64,000 nt of DNA from Micromonospora sediminimaris (GTDB lineage: Bacteria; Actinomycetota; Actinomycetes; Mycobacteriales; Micromonosporaceae), in NCBI GenBank assembly GCA_900112325.1, contig FOLJ01000011.1:62001-126000 (forward strand), read 5' to 3'. The position numbers and the translations under genes are program-made. The notes under the pieces were generated by a model. It was given only the letters and a program-made list of their open reading frames with translations, was not told the DNA's origin and did no database searches. This document shows, in pieces, positions 16,065 to 23,580 of this stretch. Positions within the stretch are counted from its first letter, which is position 1; each line of letters starts with the position of its first letter.

Positions 16065-17057
16065 GTGACTGAGGTAGAGGCGACTCCCCGGACCGGCAAG
16101 CGCGTGCTCCTGGCCAAGCCCCGCGGCTACTGCGCGGGCGTGGACCGGGCGGTGCAGACCGTCGAGGAGGCGCTCAAGCTCTACGGTGCCCCCATCTACG
16201 TCCGAAAGCAGATCGTGCACAACAAGCACGTGGTGCGGACGCTTGAGGCCCAGGGCGCGATCTTCGTGGAGGAGAACGAGGAGGTGCCCGAGGGCGCCAC
16301 TGTGATCTTCTCCGCGCACGGCGTGGCTCCCGAGGTCTACGAGCAGGCGAAGCAGCGGTCGCTGAAGGCGATCGACGCCACCTGCCCGCTGGTGACGAAG
16401 GTGCACCACGAGGCGAAGCGGTTCGCCGCCGAGGACTACGACATCCTGCTCATCGGCCACGAGGGGCACGAGGAGGTCATCGGCACCTCCGGCGAGGCGC
16501 CGGAGCACATCCAGCTGGTGGACGGCCCGGAGGACGCCGACCGGATCACCGTGCGGGACCCGAACAAGGTGGTCTGGCTGTCGCAGACCACGCTGTCGGT
16601 GGACGAGACGATGGAGACCGTCGCCCGGCTCAAGAAGCGGCTGCCGATGCTCCAGTCACCACCCAGCGACGACATCTGCTACGCCACAAGCAACCGGCAG
16701 CACGTGATCAAGGAGATCGCGTCGGAGTGCGACGTGGTGATCGTCGTCGGCTCACGCAACTCGTCCAACTCGGTGCGCCTGGTCGAGGTGGCCCTGGACG
16801 GTGGTGCCCGTGGCGGCCACCTGGTCGACTTCGCCCACGAGATCGAGGACGCCTGGCTGGCCGACGCGCGGACGGTGGGTCTGACCTCGGGTGCCAGCGT
16901 GCCGGAGGAACTGGTGCAGGAGGTGCTGGCGCACCTCGCCGAGCGCGGCTTCACCGACGTGGAGGAGGTGGTGACCGCGAACGAACGGCTCACCTTCTCA
17001 CTGCCGCAGGAACTCAAGCGCGACATGAAGGCCGCTGCGGCGGCGGCCCGCGACTAA
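16065..17057 (+). CDS. ispH: 4-hydroxy-3-methylbut-2-enyl diphosphate reductase
   Basis: This is the last enzyme of the MEP isoprenoid pathway, converting HMBPP to IPP and DMAPP with a [4Fe-4S] cluster. The three cluster cysteines are visible in PRGYCAGVDRAV (about residue 23), DATCPLVTKVHHE (about 107) and DDICYATSNRQ (about 206). HGV and the SGAS motif near residue 285 complete the active site. The 330-residue length is normal. It supplies precursors for the prenyl enzymes at 995-2939, though it is not linked in an operon. Confidence 0.97.
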   Translation: MTEVEATPRTGKRVLLAKPRGYCAGVDRAVQTVEEALKLYGAPIYVRKQIVHNKHVVRTLEAQGAIFVEENEEVPEGATVIFSAHGVAPEVYEQAKQRSLKAIDATCPLVTKVHHEAKRFAAEDYDILLIGHEGHEEVIGTSGEAPEHIQLVDGPEDADRITVRDPNKVVWLSQTTLSVDETMETVARLKKRLPMLQSPPSDDICYATSNRQHVIKEIASECDVVIVVGSRNSSNSVRLVEVALDGGARGGHLVDFAHEIEDAWLADARTVGLTSGASVPEELVQEVLAHLAERGFTDVEEVVTANERLTFSLPQELKRDMKAAAAAARD

Positions 17058-17063
17058 GCCGCC

Positions 17064-17100
17064 GAGCAGTCCCGTGAGCCCACCGAGCAGGCCCGTGAGC
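17064..17100 (+). repeat. Two-copy 21-base tandem repeat after ispH
   Basis: GAGCAGTCCCGTGAGC (17064-17079) recurs as GAGCAGGCCCGTGAGC (17085-17100), one mismatch, with a period of 21 bases. A third, weaker unit may follow (GCCAGGCAGGCGCGG). Related short repeats lie on the far side of the lipoprotein gene. Confidence 0.6.
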
Positions 17101-17154
17101 ATGCCAGGCAGGCGCGGTGGAACTGTTCACCGGCCCGGTGCGTCAAAGCTTCGT

Positions 17155-17607
17155 ATGAGGACCATTCGGATCGCCGCGACCGCGCTGATCGTCTGCACGG
17201 CGCTCGCCGCCTGTGCGGGCCAGGACGCGGGGGACGGCACCGCCACCCCGACCCCGACGGGAGCGTCACCGGTGACCGAGCTGCCCACCCCCGACCCGAC
17301 CGGGTCCGCACCGGTGCCCTCGCCCTCCGATCCGGTGGACCCGACCGTACCCACCACCCGGCCGACGGTCAGGCCGACCGCCCCGTCGAAGCCACCCGTG
17401 ACCGGTGAGATCACGGTGACCGGCCGGATCGAGTCCGGCGTCGAGCCCGGCTGTCTGCTGCTCGACGGTTACCTGCTGCTCGGTGGTCCCCGTGACGTGC
17501 TCACCGCGGGTGCGTCGGTGACGGTGACCGGCCGTCCCGACCCGACCATGATGTCCACCTGCCAGCAGGGCACCCCGTTCGTCGTGGCCTCCGCCAAGCG
17601 CGGCTGA
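17155..17607 (+). CDS. Small secreted lipoprotein with Pro/Thr-rich linker
   Basis: This 150-residue protein has a signal peptide with lipobox LAAC (Cys20) and a long Pro/Thr/Ser linker (about 25-85). A compact C-terminal domain (about 88-150) follows, containing VTGRIESGVEPGCLLL, DGYLLLGG and CQQGTPFVVASAKRG with two cysteines. The end domain looks like a small beta-barrel (GEITVTGRIESG), but I do not recognise the family. ATG 17155 is chosen for the signal peptide. Short tandem repeats flank the gene on both sides. Confidence 0.7.
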   Translation: MRTIRIAATALIVCTALAACAGQDAGDGTATPTPTGASPVTELPTPDPTGSAPVPSPSDPVDPTVPTTRPTVRPTAPSKPPVTGEITVTGRIESGVEPGCLLLDGYLLLGGPRDVLTAGASVTVTGRPDPTMMSTCQQGTPFVVASAKRG

Positions 17608-17610
17608 GAC

Positions 17611-17703
17611 CCGGCCGCCAGGCGCGCCAACGGACCCGGCCGCCAGGCGCGCCAAGCAGCCCCAGCCGCCGGGCGTGTAAACAGACCGGCCGCCGGGCGT
17701 GCC
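17611..17703 (+). repeat. Degenerate four-copy tandem repeat, unit about 25 bases
   Basis: CCGGCCGCCAGGCGCGCCAA occurs at 17611-17630 and 17636-17655. Diverged copies start at 17662 and 17686 (CCGGCCGCCGGGCGTGCC). The period drifts between 24 and 26 bases. Confidence 0.7.
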
Positions 17704-17765
17704 GACGCGCGGCTCCGGGTCGGCCTCGGCGACAGCACGGGCCGACGATGTGGATCAATCGATGG

Positions 17766-17771
17766 CAGGAT
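17766..17771 (+). promoter_or_regulatory. -10 box for leaderless membrane-protein gene
   Basis: CAGGAT, six bases, then GTG 17778. Confidence 0.45.
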
Positions 17772-17777
17772 GCCCGG

Positions 17778-18722
17778 GTGCGGTACCGAGCGATCCTTCC
17801 TACGGCGGCCGGCATCCTCGCCACCGTCCACGTCCTCGGCACTCTCACCGGTGTCGCCCTGCTGCGCCAGGCCGAGGTGCTCGCGCTGCTGCTGCTGGCG
17901 GCGTACGCGTTGACCGGCCTCCGGGCCGGGCTGGGCCCGGAGATGTCAGCCGTCGCGCCGGACAACCCGGCCCTGCCGGGCGAGTCGCCCATGCCGAGCG
18001 CTGCCTTCGGGATGCCGGTCTCGCACTGGGGGGTGGCGGTGGCGCTCGCCGCGTTGGTGGTCGACGCGTGGATCACCATGCCCACCGTCGGCCCCGGGCA
18101 CTGGGCGTTCATGGAGGCGGGCCGGCCTGACCCGTTCCAGGAGGTAATCGCCGCACTCGTGGCGAACTGGGCGGCCCTGGCCTTCGTCATGGTGTTGGTG
18201 TTGACGGTACGGCTCGGACCGAATCGGCCTGTCCGCCTCGGTCGGCCGGTGCGCGTGGCGGCGGTGCTGGCCGGAGTGCTGGTGACCGGGTACGCGGCCG
18301 CCCGCCTGATCGGAGTCCACCTGGAACTGGCGGAGGCTCGGCGACAGCGGCCCGGGCTCGGCGACGACTCCGGCGAACGGATCGTCGCCACCGGGGTGGC
18401 GGCGTTGGTGCCCCTTGCGCTGGCGCTCGGGGCGATCGTCCTGGTGGTCCTGCTTCACGCGCAGCGGCGACGGCTCGCGACGAGCGGCGCCGTGCTGCTG
18501 GTGCTGATCGCTCTGACCCGGATCGACGTGGTCTGCGATTCGTTGCCGCTGCCACTGCATCTGCTGGGTCGGGGCAGCCTGTTCACGGCCGCCTCCCAGG
18601 CCGCGCCCGGTCTCGCCGCGCCCGGACCGGCCGTGGTCGTCGCCCTGGAGCTGGCCGCGTACCTGCTGCTCGTGGTGGGTCTGCGTGCCCGTCGGCCGCA
18701 ACGGGCCGGGCCGGTCAGCTGA
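17778..18722 (+). CDS. Polytopic membrane protein of unknown function
   Basis: This 314-residue protein has seven or eight predicted membrane helices (about residues 4-22, 28-48, 85-105, 125-147, 160-180, 200-222, 230-250 and 280-302). An extramembrane stretch of about 30 residues follows helix two. No motif is recognised. GTG 17778 places a membrane helix at the N-terminus and has CAGGAT at leaderless distance; ATG 17748 would add ten residues. It ends just before a strong terminator shared with the convergent protease gene. Confidence 0.65.
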   Translation: MRYRAILPTAAGILATVHVLGTLTGVALLRQAEVLALLLLAAYALTGLRAGLGPEMSAVAPDNPALPGESPMPSAAFGMPVSHWGVAVALAALVVDAWITMPTVGPGHWAFMEAGRPDPFQEVIAALVANWAALAFVMVLVLTVRLGPNRPVRLGRPVRVAAVLAGVLVTGYAAARLIGVHLELAEARRQRPGLGDDSGERIVATGVAALVPLALALGAIVLVVLLHAQRRRLATSGAVLLVLIALTRIDVVCDSLPLPLHLLGRGSLFTAASQAAPGLAAPGPAVVVALELAAYLLLVVGLRARRPQRAGPVS

Positions 18723-18744
18723 CCGGCCCGGCCCCTGGACAGAC

Positions 18745-18780
18745 GGAAGCCCGTCTCCGGAGAACCGGAGACGGGCTTCC
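18745..18780. terminator. Bidirectional terminator, 16-bp perfect stem
   Basis: GGAAGCCCGTCTCCGG and its exact complement enclose an AGAA tetraloop. Flanking T/A-rich ends (TTGG on the right) and a position between two convergent stops make this the clearest intrinsic terminator in the window. Confidence 0.92.
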
Positions 18781-18798
18781 TTGGTGGTGCGGGTGGTG

Positions 18799-21700
18799 TC
18801 AGTTCACCGCGCCGATGGAGACCGCGCCGCGGCCGACGACCGCGCCTTCGGTGGTCACCACGGTCAGCTCACCGTAGAGGCTCCGGCCCGCGGACGGGGC
18901 GGACTGGGCCGTCACCGTGCCCGAGATGGTGCCGGTGGCACCGTGGGCCAGGTTGAGCGGCGTGCTCGACGCCGAGAGGGTGCCGAGCGCCGGAGAGGAG
19001 AACGAGTCCCGGTAGTCGTACTCGGTGCTGCCACCGGCACCGTCGACCGAGTACGCCTCGACGACGACGGTGTAGGTGCCCGCAGCCGGGTTGTTGAGGG
19101 TCACGAACTCCTCCGAGTCCCCGTCCGCGTTGTACGCGATCAGGCTGCCGCCCCGGTAGACGAACAGGTCGAGGTCGGCACCGGCGTCCGACGTGTTACC
19201 GATGCGGGCGGTGAAGCTGGTGGCGCCCGCCGGCACATCCACGGTGTACTCCTGCGTCGCGTACTCGACGATGGTTGGCCGCTCCGCGTGCGAGCTGGCC
19301 AGCGCGCCGCCCTGGCCGGTCACCGTGACCGGGCCGAAGGTGTTCTTCAGCGACCAGGTGACCGGGGTCGGGGCGCCGGCGGTGACCGACGGCAGCTCGA
19401 CCACGGCCGGCTCGACCGCGACGCCCTGCACCCGTGCCTGGATCTGGTACGGGTTGTTCAGCGACGGCGAGGTACGCCGGGACTCGACCTCGATCTCCCA
19501 GACACCCGGCATCGGGTTCTGGTAGTCGCGCTCGAAGGCGTTGCAGACGACCGTGCTGACGTGGTTGGTGAAGCAGGCCAGGCTGGAGGTGCTCTCCACC
19601 GGCACACCCCACGGGTTGAACGCGATGAAGCGCGTCTGCGACCCGGTGGCGATGCCGGAGAGGTTCACCTGCAGCGCACCGGCGCCCGGGGGCACCGTCA
19701 CGAAGTACGACGTGGTGTTGTTGCGGTCCACCGAGCCTTGCGCCGAGTAGGCGAAGTTGGGCTTGCTGACGTCGTTCGAGGCCACCACGACGGCGGAGAC
19801 CTCGAAGTCGATCGTGTTGGTGGCCGGGTCGTCGACGGTCACGATCGTGCTGTGCGCGCCGACGGTCTTCGGCTTGGCGATGATCGTGATGGTGACGGGC
19901 GTGTTCAGCGGCAGCCTGACGTTCTTCGGCGCCGAGAAGGTGCCGTCGTTGCCGCGCAGACCCACGTTGTGCTTGACGTTGCCGGCCGGGCCGCTGGTCC
20001 GGGTCAGCGTGACCTGGTACGACTTCGACTGGTTGACCTTGTGGCCGCCGTCGGCGGAGCCGCAGCGGTTGTAGACGCCGGTGCCCTGGTGCGGAGTGGC
20101 CAGCAGGCCGGAGAGCACCGTGCAGACCGGGGCGTCGGAGGTGTACGAGCGGGTCTGCACACCCTTCTTCAGCAGCTTCCAGGCACCCGGCACGTTGAAC
20201 ATGCCGTAACCCTGCCCGTAGGTCGGGGTGTCGGCGATCGGCTTGGCCGAGGTGTAGATCGCCCGGCGCAGCATCTCCGGGGTGATGCCCTTGTCGGTCG
20301 CCCGGGCGGCCGAGAGCAGCAGTGCGGCGGCACCGGCGGCCTGCGGGGAGGCCATCGACGTGCCGTTGAACATGCCGTAGCCCGGCGGCAGCGAGTAGCC
20401 GGCCTCGGCGACGGGGCTGCCGGGCTGCCACACCGGGGTGGTGGAGATGGCCGAACCCGGTGCGGCGATGTTCGGCTTGGCGCCACCGTCCTCACGCGGG
20501 CCGCGCGAGGAGAAGTTGAACAGGGCGTTCTTCTTCTTGACCACCGAGCCGTAGTTGGCCAGCCAGGTGTCCTTGCTGACGCTGGCGGCGACGCTCACCA
20601 CGTTTGTCGACGCCGACGGGTCGCCGATGGTGTTCACACCCGGGCCGGAGTTGCCGGCCGAGATGAACATCTGCACCCCGTACGTGGTGATCAGGTTGTT
20701 GTAGAGGGTGGCGCGGGCGTTGTTGCCGTCGTTGAGCGCGGGCAGGCCACCGATCGACATGTTGATCACGTCGACCCCGCGGTTGATCACCAGATCGGCC
20801 ATGCCGGTGGTGAGCGCGGCGGCAGTGCAGCCACCGCCCCAGGAGCAGGCACGGGAGGAAACGATCTTGGCACCGGGGGCGGCACCGTCGAAGGCGCCGT
20901 TGCCGAGCATGTCGTTCGCGGCGGTGATGCCGGCGACGTGCGTACCGTGGGCGCTCTCGATGATGCCGATGTTTACGTAATCCACCAGGCCGGGACCGCC
21001 GACCGGGGTGGTGTCGACGTTCTTGCGGTACTCGACGACGAACGACATCCGCTCGGTGACCGGGGTCGCCGGGTTGTCGGTGCCGAAGTGGCCGACGTCG
21101 AACTTCTCCTTGTACGGCCGCATCACGGCCTCGTCGGTGAAGTCGCCGTCCTGGTCGGAGTCGACCCAGATGTTGTTGGTCGCCGGGTCGAACAGGATGC
21201 CGAACTGGTCGGTGTTGTCGCCGTCGCGGTTGACGTCACCGGCCGGGTCGCTGTTGTTTGTGATGTTCTCGCTGAACAGGTTGAACCGGTAGCTGCCGGC
21301 CGGCGCGGTCCAGGTGCGGCCGGCCAGGGCGAACGTAGGGCCGGTCACCTGGTTGATCATCGGCCGCCAGGTGGGGTCCTCGAACGGGTCGGTCGCGGTC
21401 ACCCAGTCGACGATCTTGCGCTCGCCGGTGGTGGTCTCCTGCAGTGCCGGGTGCTCCAGGTCCACACCGGAGTCCATGATGCCGATGGTGACGCCTCGGC
21501 CGTCCCACTTCTTGTGCTGCTTGACGAACTTGACCGCACCGGTCTCGTTCGTCGGCATGTAGGGGTTGTCGGCCTTGGTCTTGGCGCCAGGTCCGCTGAG
21601 CGTGCCGCCCTGCTTGCTGCCCTTCTTGCCGCCGGGGGCGACCTCGGGCTTCGGGTCCGGGAGCTGGATCTTCTCGTCCAGGTCGATGGCGGCCACGCCC

Positions 21701-22065
21701 GGCAGCTTGGCGGCCTTGACCGCCTTGCCGGTCGGCACCTTGGCGAGCACGTAACCGATGGTGTCGAAGCGCTCGGTGACGGCCGCGCCGAGGTCCTTGA
21801 GGTCGTCGGCGACGTCCCTCGCCTTGCCCTTGTCGGTGGCGACGATCATCGTGACGGTGGGGGCCTTCTTCGCCTCCGCTTCAGCGAGCAGCTTGGCGTC
21901 GTGCTGGTCCATCGCCTCGGCGGGGGTGGCCTGCGCGGCGTCCGGTCCGGCAGGAGCGGCGCTCGCGGTGGCGGCACCGCCCGCCACGGTCACGGCGCTG
22001 GCGGCCATCACCGAGGCGAAGAGCGCGGCCGAGGTACGCCGGCTCAGGTTTCGGGGTTTACTCAC
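18799..22065 (-). CDS. Large secreted S8 (subtilisin-like) serine protease
   Basis: This 1,088-residue exported protease has a signal peptide (about 1-37), an inhibitor-I9-like propeptide (about 65-130), and a catalytic domain. The triad is in IMDSGVDLEHP (Asp about 198), SAHGTHVAG (His about 374) and NGTSMASPQ (Ser about 569), with the oxyanion Asn in SAGNSGPG. Between Asp and His is an insert of about 170 residues holding two acidic loops, DVNRDGDNTDQ and DSDQDGDFTDE, that look like calcium sites. Beta-sandwich segments follow, one a PPC-like domain (ADLDLFVYRGG...). GTG 22065 has GGAGG about ten bases upstream. The downstream end is the strong terminator. Confidence 0.93.
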   Translation of the reverse strand: MSKPRNLSRRTSAALFASVMAASAVTVAGGAATASAAPAGPDAAQATPAEAMDQHDAKLLAEAEAKKAPTVTMIVATDKGKARDVADDLKDLGAAVTERFDTIGYVLAKVPTGKAVKAAKLPGVAAIDLDEKIQLPDPKPEVAPGGKKGSKQGGTLSGPGAKTKADNPYMPTNETGAVKFVKQHKKWDGRGVTIGIMDSGVDLEHPALQETTTGERKIVDWVTATDPFEDPTWRPMINQVTGPTFALAGRTWTAPAGSYRFNLFSENITNNSDPAGDVNRDGDNTDQFGILFDPATNNIWVDSDQDGDFTDEAVMRPYKEKFDVGHFGTDNPATPVTERMSFVVEYRKNVDTTPVGGPGLVDYVNIGIIESAHGTHVAGITAANDMLGNGAFDGAAPGAKIVSSRACSWGGGCTAAALTTGMADLVINRGVDVINMSIGGLPALNDGNNARATLYNNLITTYGVQMFISAGNSGPGVNTIGDPSASTNVVSVAASVSKDTWLANYGSVVKKKNALFNFSSRGPREDGGAKPNIAAPGSAISTTPVWQPGSPVAEAGYSLPPGYGMFNGTSMASPQAAGAAALLLSAARATDKGITPEMLRRAIYTSAKPIADTPTYGQGYGMFNVPGAWKLLKKGVQTRSYTSDAPVCTVLSGLLATPHQGTGVYNRCGSADGGHKVNQSKSYQVTLTRTSGPAGNVKHNVGLRGNDGTFSAPKNVRLPLNTPVTITIIAKPKTVGAHSTIVTVDDPATNTIDFEVSAVVVASNDVSKPNFAYSAQGSVDRNNTTSYFVTVPPGAGALQVNLSGIATGSQTRFIAFNPWGVPVESTSSLACFTNHVSTVVCNAFERDYQNPMPGVWEIEVESRRTSPSLNNPYQIQARVQGVAVEPAVVELPSVTAGAPTPVTWSLKNTFGPVTVTGQGGALASSHAERPTIVEYATQEYTVDVPAGATSFTARIGNTSDAGADLDLFVYRGGSLIAYNADGDSEEFVTLNNPAAGTYTVVVEAYSVDGAGGSTEYDYRDSFSSPALGTLSASSTPLNLAHGATGTISGTVTAQSAPSAGRSLYGELTVVTTEGAVVGRGAVSIGAVN

Positions 22066-22227
22066 GTTCTCTTTCCTCCAGAGAACAGGGCGCCCTCAGA
22101 TGCAGGGCACGCGTGAGCGAAATCCTTCGTGGTGCCGACCGTCGATGTCACTACCGTTGGGTACGTTGTGACCATCTCGTGATATGCGAGACGCTCATTG
22201 TCACATCGAAGATGGTAAGGGCTAATT

Positions 22228-23397
22228 TCAGTTAGACCGAGTTCGATCATCTGAAGTGGAATCAGTGAGCAGCTCCGGCGCTTGAGGCTGCCGGGGAGCC
22301 AGCTCCACCTGCCCCGGGGTGGGCAGTTCCTGATCCGACACGCCCAGCTCGGCCAGTTTCCGGGCACTCACCAGCACCCGCGCCTCCAGCGAGCCCACCG
22401 CCCGGTTGTACGCGGTGACCGCGCCACCGAGCGAGGCGCCGAGCTTGCCGACGTGGTCGCCGAGGGTCGACAACCGTCCGTACAGTTCCCGCGCCACCGT
22501 GTGCACGGCCATCGCGTTGCGGGTCAGCTGCTCCTGCCGCCACGACCAGGCCACGGTACGCAGCAGCGCGACCAGGGTGGCCGGGGTGGCCAGCACCACG
22601 TTGCGGGCGAATGCGTGCTCCAACAGCGTCGGATCGCGTTGCAGGGCGACGTCCAGGAAAGGGTCGGCCGGCACGAACAGCACCACGAATTCCGGAGTGG
22701 ACTCGAACGCGGCCCAGTACGACTTGGCGGCCAACGCGTCGACGTGCGCCCGAAGGTGTCTGGCGTGGGCGTCCAGGTGGGTGTCCCGGCCCCGCTCGTC
22801 GCGCGCCTCCATCGCGGTGAGGTACGCGTCGAACGGCGCCTTGGCGTCCACCACCACGCTCCGGCCGCCGTGCAGCCGAACCACCAGGTCGGGGCGTACC
22901 GTCTGCTGGTCGGTAGCGGCAGTCACCTGCTCGGCGAAGTCGCAGTGCTCCAACATGCCGGCGGCCTCGACGATGCGGCGCAACTGATGCTCGCCCCACC
23001 GGCCGCGTACCTGTGGCGCGCGCAAGGCCGCCACCAGCTGTTTGGTCTCCGTGCGCAGCTCACCCGAGACCGTGCTCATGGCGCGGACCTGCTCGCGCAG
23101 CTCGGCGTACGCGTCGACCCGCTCGCGTTCGAGGTCGGCGACCCGCTGCTCGTAACGCCGCAGCGTCTCGTGCAGCGGGGCCACCGCCCGGGCGACCGCC
23201 TCCTGCGACTGGGCCGTCGCCTCGTAGCTCAGCGCCCGCATCGACTGCTCCAGCCGACCCTCACCCTCGCGGGTGGCGCGCAGCGTGGCGTCCAGCCGGG
23301 CGATGTCGGTAGCCGAGCGGGCCCGGGCGGCGAACCAGCCGACCGCGCCGCCGGCACCGAGGCAGACGACGACAACCGCAAGGGTCGAGAACTCCAT
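22228..23397 (-). CDS. rmuC: RmuC-family DNA recombination protein
   Basis: This 389-residue protein has an N-terminal membrane helix (about 3-22), a long coiled coil (about 25-130) and the RmuC nuclease-like domain (about 130-345), with RGRWGEHQLRRIVEAAGM, DLVVRLHGGRSVVVDAKAPFDAY and EFVVLFVPADPFL. RmuC limits inversion at short inverted repeats in E. coli; the biochemistry is unresolved. ATG 23397 is chosen because the earlier open frame runs into an intergenic repeat. It shares the strand with the protease gene 162 bases downstream. Confidence 0.9.
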   Translation of the reverse strand: MEFSTLAVVVVCLGAGGAVGWFAARARSATDIARLDATLRATREGEGRLEQSMRALSYEATAQSQEAVARAVAPLHETLRRYEQRVADLERERVDAYAELREQVRAMSTVSGELRTETKQLVAALRAPQVRGRWGEHQLRRIVEAAGMLEHCDFAEQVTAATDQQTVRPDLVVRLHGGRSVVVDAKAPFDAYLTAMEARDERGRDTHLDAHARHLRAHVDALAAKSYWAAFESTPEFVVLFVPADPFLDVALQRDPTLLEHAFARNVVLATPATLVALLRTVAWSWRQEQLTRNAMAVHTVARELYGRLSTLGDHVGKLGASLGGAVTAYNRAVGSLEARVLVSARKLAELGVSDQELPTPGQVELAPRQPQAPELLTDSTSDDRTRSN

Positions 23398-23486
23398 CCT
23401 CAGCAGCTTGCCAAAGACGGGCGCTGCGCACCCGTCCGGGCGCGCAGCGATTTCCGCAGCACCGGGCTCGTCGCAGCGGGTTCCAC

Positions 23487-23566
23487 GCAACTCGCCTGAT
23501 ACTGCTGCCTCGACGACGCCCCAGAGTTGAGGCAGCAACATCCCTGAAACTGTGCGGATCTTGGGG
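23487..23566. repeat. Degenerate member of the GATCCGGGCAACTT repeat family
   Basis: TGCTGCCTC (23503-23511) pairs with GAGGCAGCA (23529-23537). The outer sequence keeps GCAACT on the left and GCGGATCTTG on the right, in the same order as the perfect element at 665-744, but the outer arms no longer pair fully. It lies between ppc and rmuC. Confidence 0.6.
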
Positions 23567-23580
23567 CGAGGTCCGGTAGC

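Noticed and set aside
18685..22116. Open frame of over 1,100 codons opposite the S8 protease
   Set aside because: It is a GC-bias shadow: low-complexity Val/Gly/Arg/His composition, no motif, and it crosses a terminator. The opposite strand has a full catalytic triad.
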